Source of the DNA: Inia geoffrensis
Taxonomy: Eukaryota; Chordata; Mammalia; Artiodactyla; Iniidae
Direction of reading: 5' to 3'
DNA length: 64,000 nucleotides
Assembly: GCA_036417435.1 (NCBI GenBank)
Contig: CM070900.1
Coordinates: forward strand, 114,863,315-114,927,314
This document shows positions 62,351 to 64,000 of the stretch, one piece after another (positions within the stretch are counted from its first letter, which is position 1; the number at the start of each line of letters is the position of its first letter). The notes beneath the pieces were generated by a model that was not told the DNA's origin, ran no database searches, and was given only the letters and a program-made list of their open reading frames with translations. Position numbers and translations under genes: made by a program.

Positions 62351-63883
62351 CTGAAATTGAACATAAGTTCTTTATAAGTATACACCAATTCAAATCAGTG
62401 ATAAAATTACAAGGCTTTCCTGAAATCCTTTTACCATAAACTTAATTCTATAGCTTTCTACCTCTCTAAGGCGGCCTCTCCATTCCTCCGGATATATTTT
62501 TGACTGCTAAAAAGTATTTACAATCATTGGTTTTTCCACTCATTCCTTTAAAGGGATAAATAAAAGCAGAAACAACAATAATTAATTAACTACACATGTA
62601 ATTCATTCATTGAAACCTCTTGTGTGTCAGCCACTATGCTTGATGCTACGGTTACAAACGATTTTTTTAAGAAAAGCACAATCCTTTATCTGGGTAAGTC
62701 TAAAGAGGAAAACAAACTCATGATTTTATGATGAGTTCAGCACAAAAAGTTGGGTGTAAAGAGTGGAACATGACATCAGGGAGAACTTTCTAGGCACAGA
62801 CACAAGAAGTAATCAAGTGGATTTGGTGAAATCATTTTGAGGGTGGTATAAACTATCCATTGGGGACAACCTGCAGAAACTCCTGGTGGGGAGACAATAG
62901 TCAGGTAAAGGAGGGCACTGATATCATGCTTAATATTTTTGATATTTCTGACATATATACATATACATATGTATACATACATATGTGTGCATTTTTCATG
63001 TGAAAAATATCTTTATTTACATAATTTAAGATAATGTTTAGAAATTACATGGAGCAGAAAATTGGAATATCTTTTAGAATAGGTCTTCCTATTCTTAAAT
63101 TCTCCATCTCTCAACTCTATTTTTATAGTATCTAACATAAAATTCATAGAAAAAAGAAAACTGAATAAATAGAGCTCAAAATACAAATCTTAATATATAT
63201 AACGTCATTCTCTACTTTTCCCATCAATCATAAGCACCTCTGATCAGCATTAAACAGAGCTATTTTGGTGCCAACATCAGAGCTATAAAGAACAGATTTG
63301 AGATTTGTATGCAAACAGGCAATAGTCAAAACAGTTATCAATAAGCATGGAAGCACCAGGAGTTGTTCCAGTAAATCCTTCGAGTTTCACTGAGCATCAG
63401 CATTCCTACTCCAAAATGCAGCAGAAACCCTACTGCCTCATAGTACACAAGATCAAGGACCCCTGGGGCAATATAACTCCTTTGTCTGCTCATCTGCTAG
63501 CCTAAGAAGCCCAAAACGACCCTACGGTTGTTCAAAAGAGCCTTCAGTCTGTCTCCTGATGGAAATGTTCCATCTCCAGGTCCAACCAGAACTTCTAATC
63601 CAGTGGAACTTAAAACATGGGAACAGGAAACACAAATTCTGACAGTGGGTCACTGGGGGTGATGGAGTTAAGAGTCTCACTTCTACCTCTCGCTTCCTGA
63701 GCCCATGTGATCTAATTACCAGGGGCACGGAATTAGATATCAGCCATTTGGCACACATGCTGGATCCCGGAGCACTAAACCCCAACACTTTAAGATGTTG
63801 TCCCTGAGCTGGCACCTTGGCTGAGACTTTAACAGGCAATCCCATTGCTACACTAGGCCAGCTGCTTCAGGTGATGTCGTATA

Positions 63884-63884
<1 letters not shown>

Positions 63885-63922
<38 letters not shown>
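63885..63922. repeat. (CA)19 microsatellite
   Basis: About 38 bp of pure CA directly before an L1 piece. Confidence 0.97.
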
Positions 63923-63924
<2 letters not shown>

Positions 63925-64000
63925 TGGAATATTACTCAGCCATAAAGAAGAATGAAATATTGCCATTTGCAGCAATATGGATGGACCTAGAGATTATCAT
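63923..64000 (+). mobile_element. L1 3' fragment running off the window
   Basis: 'AATGGAATATTACTCAGCC' to 'GGATGGACCTAGAGATTATCAT' is the standard L1 3' region. Confidence 0.85.

Larger units (their letters stand above)
62351..64000. other. ADGRV1 intron upstream of exon A (partial)
   Basis: No upstream exon was found. It has a CA/TA-rich stretch (62950-62990). The block 63480-63880 is more GC-rich and repeat-like but unnamed. A CA run and an L1 start close the window. Confidence 0.6.

Noticed and set aside
63522..63845. A 107-codon minus-strand frame that could have been an upstream ADGRV1 exon
   Set aside because: No Calx-beta motif; the sequence looks like an old interspersed repeat.

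Overview
The window is mammalian nuclear DNA, most likely from a cetacean (a toothed whale is my best guess). The main clue is about 14 copies of the tRNA-derived SINE that begins GGGCTTCCCTGGTGGCGCAG, which is typical of whales and their hippo/ruminant relatives. Many copies keep clean target-site duplications. An almost full-length mariner of the cetartiodactyl type and artiodactyl-type L1 3' ends agree with this.

There is one gene, on the minus strand: ADGRV1 (VLGR1/GPR98/MASS1), the very large adhesion GPCR of stereocilia ankle links and photoreceptor periciliary membranes (Usher syndrome type 2C). I resolved 27 consecutive coding exons, running from 62350 down to 2083. Each is bounded by AG/GT splice sites and the phases fit at every junction. 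Together they make 5,409 nt, exactly 1,803 codons, with no stop or frameshift. They encode the end of one Calx-beta repeat, eleven complete ones, a degenerate thirteenth, and the first two and a half EAR/EPTP repeats. Neither the start codon side nor the GAIN/7TM end lies in the window.

Layout from gene 5' to 3' (high to low coordinate): 62.3-57.2 kb, exons A-C; 57.2-49.7 kb, a 7.5-kb intron packed with L1, SINE and Tigger1; 49.7-41.0 kb, exons D-G with a mariner, SINEs and an old LTR; 37.7-29.3 kb, exons H-M, fairly poor in repeats; 29.3-20.9 kb, an 8.4-kb intron with nested SINEs and a hAT; 20.9-5.6 kb, exons N-X with a hAT carrying an L1, further L1 pieces and MIRs; 2.9-2.1 kb, exons Y, Z and AA of the EAR propeller; 2.1-0 kb, the start of the next intron.

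No other functional gene, RNA gene or CRISPR array is supported. The long open frames outside the exons lie in SINEs, L1, mariner, Tigger or plain intron. The most notable points are a cysteine-bearing PAN/apple-like insert inside the seventh Calx-beta repeat, a 26-bp tandem duplication just upstream of a splice acceptor, a weak donor at the last exon where read-through gives an immediate stop, and several datable nested transposon insertions.
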